NCBI GenBank assembly: GCA_003142475.1
Contig: PLMK01000026.1
Span: forward strand, 71,299 to 135,298
Length of the DNA: 64,000 nucleotides
From: Ignavibacteriota bacterium
Lineage (GTDB): Bacteria; Bacteroidota; Ignavibacteria; UBA10030
Direction: 5' to 3'
A model generated the notes under the pieces. The model was not told where the DNA came from. It worked only from the letters and a program-made list of their open reading frames with translations, and did not search any database. Shown piece after piece: positions 44,747-54,233 of this stretch; position 1 is the first letter of the stretch; every line of letters starts with the position of its first letter. The translations under genes were made by a program, and so were the position numbers.

Positions 44747-46228
44747 TTACGCAAAAGGATTTTCAGTCGGATACATCATACCTTTAGGCTGATTAAAGGA
44801 GACTTCTTTAATACCAAGCATTTTACTGGCGGCAAAAAGTGTCTTACCAGCATGCTTAAATGCAACCGCCGTGTGATGAGGAAAATGTTTCTCAATAAGC
44901 ACATGGCGATAAAATCTTCCCATCTCGTTTATTGCAAACACACCTATCGATCCGAAAGATTTTGGGTTCACCTTTAACACTTCACCGTTTGCAACGTACG
45001 CACATATCTTTGCATCGGCTGTGGATTGCGCACGGAAGATGGCAATCTGTCCAGCTTTGATCTGCCCTTCCAGCGTACCACGAGTCACATTTGGTTTCTT
45101 GCCCGTTTCCTGTAAACGATGCATAATCAATTGATACTGCATAACCGGCTTTATCATACACGATGAAGAAGTGTTTCCACAATGGAATCCCATCCAAAGA
45201 TCGGTCAAATCGTATGTACCAATCTCTTTCTTATTTTCTTTATACATATCTTTTGGAACAGTATTATTAATGTCTAAAATAGTCGGTGGCAGTTCGGTTG
45301 CACAGACAACCATGTATTCGCTCAAAGCTCCGTAAATGTCTGTTTCACATGCAACCGGTATTCCTTTTGAAGCCAAGCGTGAATTCAGATAGCAAGGTAC
45401 ATGACCAAAGTATTTCTCGAAAGCAGGCCAACATTTATTGGCAAACGCGGCATAGGTCGACGTTCCAAGGTTCGCATGCATGAATTTTTCGAGGGCAAAT
45501 TCGTACTGGGCAAGTTTTTCCAACAAATCGGGATACGTATTTCCCTTCCCGAGTTCTTTGCCCATTTCAGCGACAATCCGTTTTATTTCCGGATTTCCCT
45601 TTTCTGCCTGGACGATATCCAGAAGGTCAAGCTCGCTGTTCTCCATAATTTCAACACCGAGGTCATACAGAGGCTGGATGGGGGCATTACACGCCAAGAA
45701 GTCAAACGGACGCGGTCCGAATGACATAATTTTCAAATTCCGAACACCAATGACCGTACGAGCAATCGGAATAAAATCGGCAATCATCGTCGCTATGTCC
45801 TTCGCATCGCCGATTGGATATTCTGGAATGTATGGATTTAATCGGCGTAATCCGATATTATAGGATGCGTTCAACATGCCACAATATGCATCACCGCGAC
45901 CATTGATTAAATCTTTCCCAGTATCTTCTGCAGCAGCAGCAAACATCACAGGCCCATCAAATTTTTCAGTCAGCATGGTTGTCGGTCCCTCAGGGCCGAA
46001 GTTGCCAAGATAAATTACCAGTGCATTGACTCCATTTTTCCTTATTTCATTGAGCGCTTTTAAAACATCGCGTTCGTTCTCAATAATCGTTTCGATTTCA
46101 ACAACAGGCATCTTATTTTCCTTGCAAGCAGCAATAACGTTTTTGCGGCGTTTGCGAGAGAGTTCAATAGGGAAACAATCACGGCTTACTGCAATAACAC
46201 CTAAATTGACTACTGGAATATTTTGCAT
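44747..46228 (-). CDS. L-fucose/L-arabinose isomerase family protein
   Basis: 493 residues from the ATG at 46228, with AAAGGAG upstream; the longer track start is rejected. The protein belongs to the FucI-like fold: N terminus NIPVVNLGVIAVSRDCFP, GPEGPTTMLTEKFDGPVMFAAAAEDT, RTVIGVRNLKIMSFGPRPFDFLACN, PVACETDIYGALSEYMV (an acidic metal-ligand region), DLWMGFHCGNTSSSCM and the late KHFPHHTAVAFKHAGKTL. No classical AraA occurs in the operon, which has araB and araD, so this enzyme is the obvious candidate to turn L-arabinose into L-ribulose. That assignment is inference from context. It starts 13 bp after araD. Confidence 0.8.
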   Translation of the reverse strand: MQNIPVVNLGVIAVSRDCFPIELSRKRRKNVIAACKENKMPVVEIETIIENERDVLKALNEIRKNGVNALVIYLGNFGPEGPTTMLTEKFDGPVMFAAAAEDTGKDLINGRGDAYCGMLNASYNIGLRRLNPYIPEYPIGDAKDIATMIADFIPIARTVIGVRNLKIMSFGPRPFDFLACNAPIQPLYDLGVEIMENSELDLLDIVQAEKGNPEIKRIVAEMGKELGKGNTYPDLLEKLAQYEFALEKFMHANLGTSTYAAFANKCWPAFEKYFGHVPCYLNSRLASKGIPVACETDIYGALSEYMVVCATELPPTILDINNTVPKDMYKENKKEIGTYDLTDLWMGFHCGNTSSSCMIKPVMQYQLIMHRLQETGKKPNVTRGTLEGQIKAGQIAIFRAQSTADAKICAYVANGEVLKVNPKSFGSIGVFAINEMGRFYRHVLIEKHFPHHTAVAFKHAGKTLFAASKMLGIKEVSFNQPKGMMYPTENPFA

Positions 46229-46241
46229 AAATATCACTCCT

Positions 46242-46937
46242 TTATTTTGATTTTTGGCCGTAATAAGCACTCGGTCCATGTTTTCTTTGAAAATGTTTTT
46301 CTTGAACAAATGATGGAAGCTGATGAATATCGGGATTCAACTGCAATGAACCCATTGCCATCTGCGCTACTTGTTCTAGTATTAAAATATTTTTCATCGC
46401 ATCATCTGCACTTGCCCCCCATGCAAATGGTGCATGTCCTCCTACTAATACGGCAGGCATAGTTCCCGGATCAAGCGATTTGAACCGTTCAACAATAACT
46501 GAACCGGTATTCTCTTCATACTTGCTCTCAACTTCTTTTTTTGTCAGGAATCGAGTAACAGGAATAGGGCCGTTGAAATAATCGGCGTGCGTTGTGCCAA
46601 AACAAGGTATTTCTTTACAAGCCTGGGCAAACATTGTTGCAAACATACTATGTGCATGCGCAATTCCACCGATGGAAGAAAAATTCTTGTATAATCGGAG
46701 ATGCGTTGGTAAATCTGAAGATGGACGAAGTTTCCCTTCTACAATCTTTCCATCGAAATCCACGACGATCATATCAGCAGGCTTCATGACTTCATAATCA
46801 ACGCCACTCGGTTTAATAACTATATATCCATCAGCACGGCTGATACCGCTGACATTTCCCCAAGTGAGTATCACAAGGTGATTCCGCAACAAATCAATAT
46901 TTGCTTGAAAGACTTCTTCTCTCAATTGTTTGAGCAT
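46242..46937 (-). CDS. araD: L-ribulose-5-phosphate 4-epimerase
   Basis: 231 residues. Class II aldolase fold: LTWGNVSGISRADGYIVIKPSGVDYEVM (phosphate site), zinc-ligand pair in GIAHAHSMFAT, third zinc His in VLVGGHAPFAWG, and a C-terminal AYYGQ as in AraD. It interconverts L-ribulose 5-phosphate and D-xylulose 5-phosphate, linking arabinose to the pentose phosphate pathway. Its ATG comes one base after the GH127 stop, with GAGG inside the GH127 end, so translation is coupled. Confidence 0.93.
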   Translation of the reverse strand: MLKQLREEVFQANIDLLRNHLVILTWGNVSGISRADGYIVIKPSGVDYEVMKPADMIVVDFDGKIVEGKLRPSSDLPTHLRLYKNFSSIGGIAHAHSMFATMFAQACKEIPCFGTTHADYFNGPIPVTRFLTKKEVESKYEENTGSVIVERFKSLDPGTMPAVLVGGHAPFAWGASADDAMKNILILEQVAQMAMGSLQLNPDIHQLPSFVQEKHFQRKHGPSAYYGQKSK

Positions 46938-46938
46938 T

Positions 46939-48900
46939 TTAGTTCCTCGGCAACCATACTTTCATAGTCCCTGCACCACGATTCGACCAGGCATAATAGG
47001 GAACTGCAGTAAATATCCTTGTTGTAAGACCATCTTTAGTTGGAATATTACCCGATATGATATTTACTCCTTGGAGTAAATCATTCCGCTTTTCCACTTT
47101 TAATGTTGCATCATCAGGCAGAGTAAGGTTGTCTAATTGATTATTGTTGTCTATTCCTTCTACACAATACACTATAGGTCCATATTCAAGTGCAATCAGA
47201 TTTTCATCGTCTTTAATTCTTTTGTTAGCAATGACTCTCCGAATGTACATAGGAAGGCTAATATTAATGCTGTCCCCCAATTCCCATCTCCTAGTAATTA
47301 CGGCATATCCATGATCGATATAATAATTTGATTTTTCGCCGTTTACAGCAAGAATGATGTCGCTGCTTATGGTATCAGTATATGTATATAGGCTACTTGG
47401 CAGAACTTTATTCTGTGCCCAACCGGGTATCCTAAGCTTTAAAGTAAATTGTTCGCTTATTTTTGGTTTAATTTTTATTTTTACTTCCCCCCGCCATGGG
47501 AAATCAGTCTGTTGCTCAATTATAATATTTTTATTTTCTAGGTTCACCGTTGCAGCACTTGATGCATAAAGATTAACATATAAAGTATCTTTTTGTACAG
47601 CATATATCAAACCCGGTAAAGAAGGAATAAAACGGATAAGGTTCGTAGGACAACACGAGCAATCGAACCATGGTTGACGAGTTCCCGCGCCGCAATTAAA
47701 TTGGAATTTACTATTTGCTTCAAGTGGATTCACATAAAAAAAGTTTTTACCATCGAGTGATAACCCGGAAATTAGTCCATTGTATAGTGTACGTTCAATT
47801 ATATCAAAATACTTCGCGTCCCCTGTAAGCATGAACAAACGATTGTTCCAATAGACATCGCCTATCGATGCACAGGTTTCGTTATATGCTTTCAGGTTTG
47901 GAAGCTCATAATCACTCCCTAACGACTCGCCATTATGCTTAGCGCCGATACCGCCGGTAAGAGACATTTTTTTCTCTACCATATTTTCCCAGATATCGAA
48001 GACCGCCTTCAGGTACGTTGAATCATCATACATCGCACCAACATCAGTCATGCCGGCATACATATAGACTGCCCGCACTGCATGTCCAACAATTTCATGT
48101 TGTTGAATAACAGGTTTATGATCTTGACTATATTCACCATAGAGATGATGCGTGGTTGAATCGCCTCTCCAATCAAGAAAGTTTTTGGCAAGTTCTAAAT
48201 ATTTTTTATTGTGAGTAACACGAAAAAGTTTTATCAGTCCTGTTTCAACGATTTGATGACCTGGCGGTATTGTCAGCTTACCAACACCAAAACTGCTTAC
48301 TAATAAATCAGCATTTTTGATCGCTATATCAAGGAAATTTCGTTTGCCCGTGGCGGCATAATGCGCTACCGCAGCTTCAAACAGATGGCCGCTGTTATAG
48401 AGTTCATGACTGTCGCAGGTACCAGTCCATCGTTTCCCGGTTTTCTCTACCCAAGGTGCGGGAGGATGTGTCGGATCAATCGTGAACCAAGTCGTAATAT
48501 AGCCATCAGATTCCTGACCGATTTTTATAAGATCAATGACTGAATCAAGATACACATCCAGCTTCTTGTTCGGTGTGCTGATTAAAGAGTTTGAAGCGCC
48601 TTCGATGATTTTATATAAATCAGTATCATCGAACGGCATTTTCCCCCGAGTTTTTCCGCGCATTTTTCCACCGGCAATCAGGAAATTTTCCATCCGTCCT
48701 TCTTGCCGACATTTATCAAAACCCAAAGCAATGGTGATATTTTGTACAGTCTGGATTTTAGGTAGCCAAAAGTTGTCGGAAACCTTTACTTTGTTAATAT
48801 CCACCATCGAAATAGGATAATCCGCATACTTTTTTTGCTGTCCATAACATTGTGCAAAAAATAAAAATACAAAGAAATAAAAAACCAATAATTTCTTCAT
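46939..48900 (-). CDS. GH127 beta-L-arabinofuranosidase, exported
   Basis: 653 residues with a signal peptide (1-20, CYGQ). GH127 marks: VKVSDNFWLPKIQTVQNITI, the (alpha/alpha)6 barrel with HELYNSGHLFEAAVAHYAATG, HAVRAVYMYAG and LTGGIGAKHNGESLG, the catalytic/metal segment LKAYNETCASIG (Glu and first Cys) and FDCSCCPTNLIRF (paired Cys of the Zn-thiolate site, one of which is the nucleophile in characterised GH127 enzymes). The C terminus is beta-sandwich. It releases L-arabinofuranose from plant or glycoprotein glycans in the periplasm for import by the SSS symporter of the same operon. Confidence 0.9.
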   Translation of the reverse strand: MKKLLVFYFFVFLFFAQCYGQQKKYADYPISMVDINKVKVSDNFWLPKIQTVQNITIALGFDKCRQEGRMENFLIAGGKMRGKTRGKMPFDDTDLYKIIEGASNSLISTPNKKLDVYLDSVIDLIKIGQESDGYITTWFTIDPTHPPAPWVEKTGKRWTGTCDSHELYNSGHLFEAAVAHYAATGKRNFLDIAIKNADLLVSSFGVGKLTIPPGHQIVETGLIKLFRVTHNKKYLELAKNFLDWRGDSTTHHLYGEYSQDHKPVIQQHEIVGHAVRAVYMYAGMTDVGAMYDDSTYLKAVFDIWENMVEKKMSLTGGIGAKHNGESLGSDYELPNLKAYNETCASIGDVYWNNRLFMLTGDAKYFDIIERTLYNGLISGLSLDGKNFFYVNPLEANSKFQFNCGAGTRQPWFDCSCCPTNLIRFIPSLPGLIYAVQKDTLYVNLYASSAATVNLENKNIIIEQQTDFPWRGEVKIKIKPKISEQFTLKLRIPGWAQNKVLPSSLYTYTDTISSDIILAVNGEKSNYYIDHGYAVITRRWELGDSINISLPMYIRRVIANKRIKDDENLIALEYGPIVYCVEGIDNNNQLDNLTLPDDATLKVEKRNDLLQGVNIISGNIPTKDGLTTRIFTAVPYYAWSNRGAGTMKVWLPRN

Positions 48901-48958
48901 GCTATTTGACTCAGGGTAAACAAATAATCAGTATGCATACGTCATCAATTGATGACTT

Positions 48959-50659
48959 TTACTTCGTTATCCGAACCTCGTCCCGTAGCTGCAGTAATTC
49001 TTTCATTACATTAAACATATTCCCATTCCATTGCTTCGTACCAAATCCGTCATGCAATTGCATATAGAGTGCATAGAGTCTCTTGTAGATCTCATGATTT
49101 TCTCTGATCGGATTATAAACCTTGCCGCTCCCTGTCATCGCTTGTCTTGCTTCGTCGATCGAATCATATCCACCTGCACTCTTGCCAGCCGCCACAGATG
49201 CAAAGATACCAGCGCCAAGCGCTGGTGTTTGCTCGCTGCGGGAAATTTTCATCGGGCGCCCGGTGATATCCGCATAAATCTGCATCATCAATTTATTCTT
49301 CATCGCCAAACCACCGCAATTGACTACTTCCTTCACCTTCACGCCATATTCTTCGATACGGTCGATGATCGCAATCGCTCCAAATCCGGTCGCTTCAATC
49401 AATGTCCGATAAATTTCTTCCGGTGTTGTATGCAGCGATTGGCCTATCAGCATACCGCTCAGGCGAACATCGACGAGAATTGTCCGATTGCCATTATTCC
49501 AGTCAAGGGCAAGCAGTCCGCTTTCTCCTGGCAATAATTTCGATGCTTTCTTTTCAAGATTTTTAAATTTGTCATCCTGTGTCTTTCCGTATGATTCTCC
49601 GACAAGGTTGTTGATAAACCAGAGAAATATATCTCCCACTCCAGATTGACCTGCTTCGATGCCAAAGTACCCATTCATCACCGAACCGTCGACAATTCCA
49701 CAGACTCCGGGAATATCGTTCAGTTGTTCTTTGTGAGGATGAATCATAATATCACATGTGCTCGTTCCAACAATTTTCACGAGCGTCCCGGTGGAAATTC
49801 CTGCTCCAACTGCTCCCATATGCGCATCGAACGCACCAACTGCAATTACAACATTAGTGGAAAGTCCCAGAGTCTTTGCCCACTCAGGCGAAAGAAATCC
49901 TACACGCTGTTCTGCAGTGAATGCTTCACCATAAAGCCGACTTCGCAATACGCCTAAGCCGGGTGAAAGTGTCTCAAGGAATTCAACGTCAGGCAAACCG
50001 TTCCATTCTTTATTGAACATTGCTTTGTGGCCAGCTGCACAAACACTTCTCTTAATATTCTTCGGTGAAATATCACCGGTGAGTACTGCAGGAATCCAAT
50101 CGCAGATTTCTACCCAGCTTTGAGCTGCTTCAAAGACTTCTGGTGCAACATTTTTGCAATGAAGAATTTTACTCCACCACCATTCAGAGGAATACGTGCC
50201 GCCAATTTTGGATAAATAGTGAGGTCGGATTTTCGCAGCAAGTTCTGTAATCTGTGCGGCTTCCGCATAGCTTGTATGGTCTTTCCATAGCCACACCATT
50301 GAGGCGGGATTCTTTTTGAATCTTTTATCGAAACACAACAGCTGACCCTGAGCATCGACAGGGAGCGGACTGCTGCCTGTCGTATCAACGCCAATTCCGA
50401 TGATGTCGCTCGCTTTGAAATTTTTCTTTACTACTTTTGCTTTTTTCAATGCGCCTTTAATAGTTGCTTCAATTCCTTTGATATAATCAGCAGGATTCTG
50501 CCGCGCCAGATGAGGATCGGCAGAATCTACAATTACTCCGTCTTTACCGGATGGATAAGGGAATACATGACTGGCCAATTCTTTTCCATTAGCAACATCG
50601 ACAATCAAAGAACGACAAGAGTTCGTTCCAAAATCCAATCCGATAACGTATTTGCTCAT
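48959..50659 (-). CDS. araB: Ribulokinase
   Basis: 566 residues. FGGY kinase: IGLDFGTNSCRSLIVDV phosphate motif, IGVDTTGSSPLPVD, YSSEWWWSKILH, the substrate loop VAVGAFDAHMGAVGAG in the form IAVGAFDAHMGAVGAGI, and VNCGGLAMKNKLMMQIYADITGRP near the C terminus. It phosphorylates L-ribulose. Length and motifs match AraB rather than xylulokinase or glycerol kinase. It lies downstream of a stem-loop at 50684-50718 and 58 bp upstream of GH127. Confidence 0.94.
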   Translation of the reverse strand: MSKYVIGLDFGTNSCRSLIVDVANGKELASHVFPYPSGKDGVIVDSADPHLARQNPADYIKGIEATIKGALKKAKVVKKNFKASDIIGIGVDTTGSSPLPVDAQGQLLCFDKRFKKNPASMVWLWKDHTSYAEAAQITELAAKIRPHYLSKIGGTYSSEWWWSKILHCKNVAPEVFEAAQSWVEICDWIPAVLTGDISPKNIKRSVCAAGHKAMFNKEWNGLPDVEFLETLSPGLGVLRSRLYGEAFTAEQRVGFLSPEWAKTLGLSTNVVIAVGAFDAHMGAVGAGISTGTLVKIVGTSTCDIMIHPHKEQLNDIPGVCGIVDGSVMNGYFGIEAGQSGVGDIFLWFINNLVGESYGKTQDDKFKNLEKKASKLLPGESGLLALDWNNGNRTILVDVRLSGMLIGQSLHTTPEEIYRTLIEATGFGAIAIIDRIEEYGVKVKEVVNCGGLAMKNKLMMQIYADITGRPMKISRSEQTPALGAGIFASVAAGKSAGGYDSIDEARQAMTGSGKVYNPIRENHEIYKRLYALYMQLHDGFGTKQWNGNMFNVMKELLQLRDEVRITK

Positions 50660-50683
50660 GTTTGTTTTAGTTACGATGAACGG

Positions 50684-50718
50684 AAAATCTGCTGCTCGTG
50701 ATTAACCGAGCAGCAGAT
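50684..50718 (-). terminator. Strong stem-loop between the small membrane protein gene and araB
   Basis: A 12-bp perfect stem, ATCTGCTGCTCG with CGAGCAGCAGAT, loop of 8 nt, followed on the minus strand by only three or four T. It lies inside the operon, so it may be a partial terminator or an RNA-processing/stability hairpin separating transport genes from catabolic genes. Confidence 0.45.
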
Positions 50719-50728
50719 CGACTTTAGA

Positions 50729-50956
50729 TTATGCAACACTTTTCTTCCACGGTCTGAATACAATAAAATAAATTAGACCGATAATAATAAGCAACGCTCC
50801 CCACCAAACTCCAAAATGTAATTCACCCAACACTATCGTGCGAGTTTGTGATGGAAAAAACCATTCATATAAATTCGAACTAAAAATGATAACGCCATAA
50901 ATTAATAAGAGCGAACCGATAATAAACCAAATCGATATTTTATGCCGACCAACCAT
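50729..50956 (-). CDS. Small two-TM membrane protein next to the symporter
   Basis: 75 residues, two transmembrane helices (about 9-28 and 48-66) with a short loop (YEWFFPSQTRTIVLGELHFG) between them. GGAGG precedes the ATG and the gene starts 9 bp after the symporter stop. No family recognised. Its size, topology and position suggest an accessory subunit of the sugar symporter, which is inference only. Confidence 0.65.
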   Translation of the reverse strand: MVGRHKISIWFIIGSLLLIYGVIIFSSNLYEWFFPSQTRTIVLGELHFGVWWGALLIIIGLIYFIVFRPWKKSVA

Positions 50957-50965
50957 TTCATCCTC

Positions 50966-52702
50966 CTACCAGAAAATTATATTGAGTGCAACAAATACGA
51001 TAAAGATGACAGTTGCCCATACGATGGGACGCTTGTAAAATGGGATGTCGCCTTCCGATGGTATTTCCGTGCATCCTCGCACCAACCCCACCAATTCGGA
51101 TTCGGGTTTTGGTTTGGTCATATAACTGACAACCACCGTTACGATCACACAAATCATCCACGACCATAAACCCCGGTACATATTTTCCGCCATGTCTTTT
51201 GCATACGGCGAAAGTGCAATGTACTTCAACGCGCTGTGATCAAGCTTTACCCATGCCCACATGGCAATGGAAGAACCGATACCAGCGAACAATCCCCAGA
51301 AGCCGGCTGCTTTCGTTGCACGTTTCCATAACATTCCCAGAATCACCGTTCCAAACAACGGCGCGATAAAGAAACTGAAAAGCGCTTGAACATAATCCAT
51401 AATGCTGGCAAATTGCTGCACAAGATAAGCAGTACCAATACTGACAAAGACACCGATGACAGTACACCATCTACCGATCTTGACGTAATGTGCATCTGTT
51501 CCTTCGCTCTTTGCTAATTTGAGATGTATGGGTTTATAAATATCGTACGTCCATACAGTGGCAAATGCGCTCACATTGCCAGCCATACCAGACATAAATC
51601 CTGCAATGAGCGCAGTAACACCAAGACCTAACAATCCCGGGCCAGCATAACGCGCAAGCATAAGCGGAAGCACTTCGTTATAACTATGGGCGCCTGGAAT
51701 TAGCTTTGCCTCATTTTCTCCAACAAGACCCGGAAGAACTGCCAACCCCAACAAACCTGGAAGAATAACAATAAGGGGAACAAACATTTTAAATCCCGCA
51801 CCAATAATCGGCGCAAGTTTTGCTGAACGCAGATCGCGCGCGGAAAGAACACGCTGCACAACAAGAAAGTCTGTCGTCCAGTAGGCAAAAGAAATGATCA
51901 TTCCCAAGCCGAAGACAATTCCTGTCCAATGAATTCCCATCGGATTATCTTGAAACGATCCCATGGTACTCCAGAGATGTGTGTAATCACCTGCAGGAAA
52001 ATTTTGGTGAATGCGCGCGACCATACCGCTCCAGCCGCCAGTTTCAATCATTCCGACAATTGGAACTATTAATGCACCAAGCCAAATTAACATAAACTGC
52101 AGTACTTCATTAAAGATCGCAGAGAGCAATCCGCCCAGCACTACATACACCATCACGGTCAGCGAAGAAACCCAAATACTAAAATTAATATCCCAGCCAA
52201 GCACCACCTTCATCACGATAGCCATCGAATACATATTGATGCCGCTCATGAAGACAGTCATAAATCCAAACGAGACCGCCGAAAGCTGGCTGGCGCCTTC
52301 ACCGTAACGCAACTTCAAATATCCCGGCACCGAGTGAGTCTTGCATATATAATAGAAAGGCATCATCACAATACCGAGAAAGAGCATAGCCGGAATAGCG
52401 CCGATCCAATACCAATGCGTTGCAAGAATTCCATACTGGTACGCTGAGGCAGCCCAACCCATTAATTCTAGCGAACCGAGATTTGCAGCAACAAACGAAA
52501 GTCCAGCAATCCATGCTGTCATTTCTCTTCCTGCCATAAAAAAATCGTCGCCGGTTTTCGTAAATCGCAAAAGATAATATCCGATTCCCAGCACAGACAA
52601 GAAATAAATAATAATGAGAAGCGAATCCACCCAGCCAAGCGACATAATACTTGAAGAGCTGGCAAACAGTAATACGAGATGTGTATGAAAATTACCTGGC
52701 AT
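50966..52702 (-). CDS. Sodium:solute symporter (SSS/SGLT family)
   Basis: 578 residues, about 14 TM helices. SSS marks: LLRFTKTGDDFFMAGREMTAWIAGLSFVAANLGSLELMGWA, MPFYYICKTHSVPGYLKLRYGEG, SAIFNEVLQFMLIWLGA and SFAYWTTDFLVVQRVLSARD. The pattern LGSLELMGWAASAYQYG is of the SGLT-type sugar transporters (vSGLT-like). It probably imports L-arabinose or its oligomers with Na+, given araB, araD and GH127 downstream. AAGGAG precedes the start. It begins 34 bp after galM. Confidence 0.9.
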   Translation of the reverse strand: MPGNFHTHLVLLFASSSSIMSLGWVDSLLIIIYFLSVLGIGYYLLRFTKTGDDFFMAGREMTAWIAGLSFVAANLGSLELMGWAASAYQYGILATHWYWIGAIPAMLFLGIVMMPFYYICKTHSVPGYLKLRYGEGASQLSAVSFGFMTVFMSGINMYSMAIVMKVVLGWDINFSIWVSSLTVMVYVVLGGLLSAIFNEVLQFMLIWLGALIVPIVGMIETGGWSGMVARIHQNFPAGDYTHLWSTMGSFQDNPMGIHWTGIVFGLGMIISFAYWTTDFLVVQRVLSARDLRSAKLAPIIGAGFKMFVPLIVILPGLLGLAVLPGLVGENEAKLIPGAHSYNEVLPLMLARYAGPGLLGLGVTALIAGFMSGMAGNVSAFATVWTYDIYKPIHLKLAKSEGTDAHYVKIGRWCTVIGVFVSIGTAYLVQQFASIMDYVQALFSFFIAPLFGTVILGMLWKRATKAAGFWGLFAGIGSSIAMWAWVKLDHSALKYIALSPYAKDMAENMYRGLWSWMICVIVTVVVSYMTKPKPESELVGLVRGCTEIPSEGDIPFYKRPIVWATVIFIVFVALNIIFW

Positions 52703-52736
52703 AACTCTCCTTGTTTTTCAATTAATGTTAATCGAG

Positions 52737-53876
52737 TTACTTGGTTGTAAATTGATAAATAGTCGTTTGCTGATAAACTTCCCCAGGTTTAAGAGTGACG
52801 GAAGGGAATTCCGGTTTATTCGGAGAATCAGGATAACACTGAGCCTCTAAACAAAGCCCAGTTCGAAGTTGATAGGATACACCTTTCCCCTTCGCAGTTC
52901 CATCCAAGAAATTACCGGAATAAAATTGAAGTCCCGGTTGATCGGTGTAAACGGTCATCAGGCGCCCGCTTTTTTGCTCGTACACTTCTGCCGCCTTGCG
53001 CAACTTTCCTTTGGAATAATTTTTCAGGACCCAATTATGATCATATCCTTTACCGAAAGCAAGCTGTTCAAACTTATCGTTGATCCGTGCACCGATGGAA
53101 GTTGGAGTTCGGAAATCCATTGGTGTTTTTGTAACATCTAAATACTTTCCTGTTGTAATAAGTCCTTTATCAACAGGCGTGATTGAATCAGCTTCAATCG
53201 TTAAAAGATGGTCAAGAATTGTGTTATTAAATGAACCGGATAAGTTGAAATAAGAATGGTGTGTGGGATTAAGAATGGTCGTTTTATCTGTTGTTCCCTT
53301 ATACGCAATGCGTAATTCATTTTTATCGGTTAACGTGTACGTGACCGAGAGTGTCACTTTCCCAGGATATCCTTCCTCGCCGTCTTTACTGATGTAGGTC
53401 AGTTGAAGAGACGGACCAGCACTATCTTGTACCGTGTTTGCCGTCCAGAGTTCTTTACTAAATCCTATTTTCCCGCCATGAAGATGATTTACGCCATCAT
53501 TCACTGTCACCTGATAATTTTTCCCTTCAAGCGTAAACTGACCCTTGCCAATTCGGTTGCCATAACGACCGACAATAGCACCAAAGTAACTTGAGCCATC
53601 CATATATCCTTGCAGCGAATCATAACCTGTCACAACATCTTCAAGTTTTCCTTTACGATCCAGAACAGTAAGCGATGTGACGATTGCACCGAAATTTATG
53701 ACTTTCACTGTTGCGCCGGACTTATTCGTCAACGTATACTGATATACTTCGCGCCCATCAGGGAGCTTTCCAAACACAGTTTTCTCATTCACGGCAGTAT
53801 CCTTTTTATTTTGTGCACAAGAATATAAAATAGTCATTCCAGCAAACAATACACAGAACAACGATAGTTTTTTCAT
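52737..53876 (-). CDS. galM: Aldose 1-epimerase lipoprotein
   Basis: 379 residues with a lipoprotein signal (TILYSC lipobox). Catalytic and binding residues: NHLHGGKIGFSKELW (general acid/base His region), NPTHHSYFNLSG (second His), DHNWVLK, and the general base Glu in GLCLEAQCYPDSPNKPEFPSV. It interconverts alpha and beta anomers of aldoses, here anchored in the periplasm where it would speed use of released arabinose or galactose. First gene of the arabinose operon; a putative promoter lies at 53924-53952. Confidence 0.92.
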   Translation of the reverse strand: MKKLSLFCVLFAGMTILYSCAQNKKDTAVNEKTVFGKLPDGREVYQYTLTNKSGATVKVINFGAIVTSLTVLDRKGKLEDVVTGYDSLQGYMDGSSYFGAIVGRYGNRIGKGQFTLEGKNYQVTVNDGVNHLHGGKIGFSKELWTANTVQDSAGPSLQLTYISKDGEEGYPGKVTLSVTYTLTDKNELRIAYKGTTDKTTILNPTHHSYFNLSGSFNNTILDHLLTIEADSITPVDKGLITTGKYLDVTKTPMDFRTPTSIGARINDKFEQLAFGKGYDHNWVLKNYSKGKLRKAAEVYEQKSGRLMTVYTDQPGLQFYSGNFLDGTAKGKGVSYQLRTGLCLEAQCYPDSPNKPEFPSVTLKPGEVYQQTTIYQFTTK

Positions 53877-53923
53877 ACTCTATCCTTTCAAATGACAATA
53901 CAGACTGGTTTTATAGATTACAG

Positions 53924-53952
53924 AAAATACTATTCAGAGAGTATAAATGCAA
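53924..53952 (-). promoter_or_regulatory. Putative promoter of the arabinose operon
   Basis: Minus strand TTGCAT (53952-53947), 17 bp, TATTTT (53929-53924), about 48 bp upstream of the galM ATG. No AraR- or AraC-type operator was recognised in the 357-bp gap 53877-54233, which otherwise holds the upstream region of the XRE gene. Confidence 0.35.
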
Positions 53953-54167
53953 GATATATTGTTCTTTGAATCGGTTTAAGTACTCTTGAACGGGTTCTTC
54001 ATTTCAAAATTAATTTCTTAGCATAAAATTTTAATCTCTGTTCCATTGATATCTCCCGTCCTTAGATCTCTCACTGTGATCATTTGCGACCCTCTGTAAC
54101 ACCAGTAGCGAATCTCAAACTATGTTCTCCCATTCACACCTTCTTCGTATCTCCGGAGAACGGGGAG

Positions 54168-54209
54168 TTGATATATATCTATTTATGGCTTGATATATTT
54201 CGATATAAA
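54168..54209 (+). promoter_or_regulatory. Repeated TTGATATAT boxes before the XRE gene, possible promoter/operator
   Basis: TTGATATAT occurs at 54168 and again at 54190 (22 bp apart), with a variant TCGATATAA at 54200. The first box could be a -35 (TTGATA) with TGATAT 17 bp later as -10. Such repeats 25-60 bp before an HTH gene are candidates for autoregulation. Confidence 0.4.
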
Positions 54210-54233
54210 GTGTACCATGGGATCGGGCTAATA

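Noticed and set aside
54084-54233. N-terminal extension of the XRE protein
   Set aside because: Runs through promoter-like repeats; the HTH begins straight after the ATG at 54234.
53877-54233. An arabinose-specific operator for AraR or AraC
   Set aside because: No clear dyad or known consensus could be picked out; the TTGATATAT boxes fit the XRE gene better.
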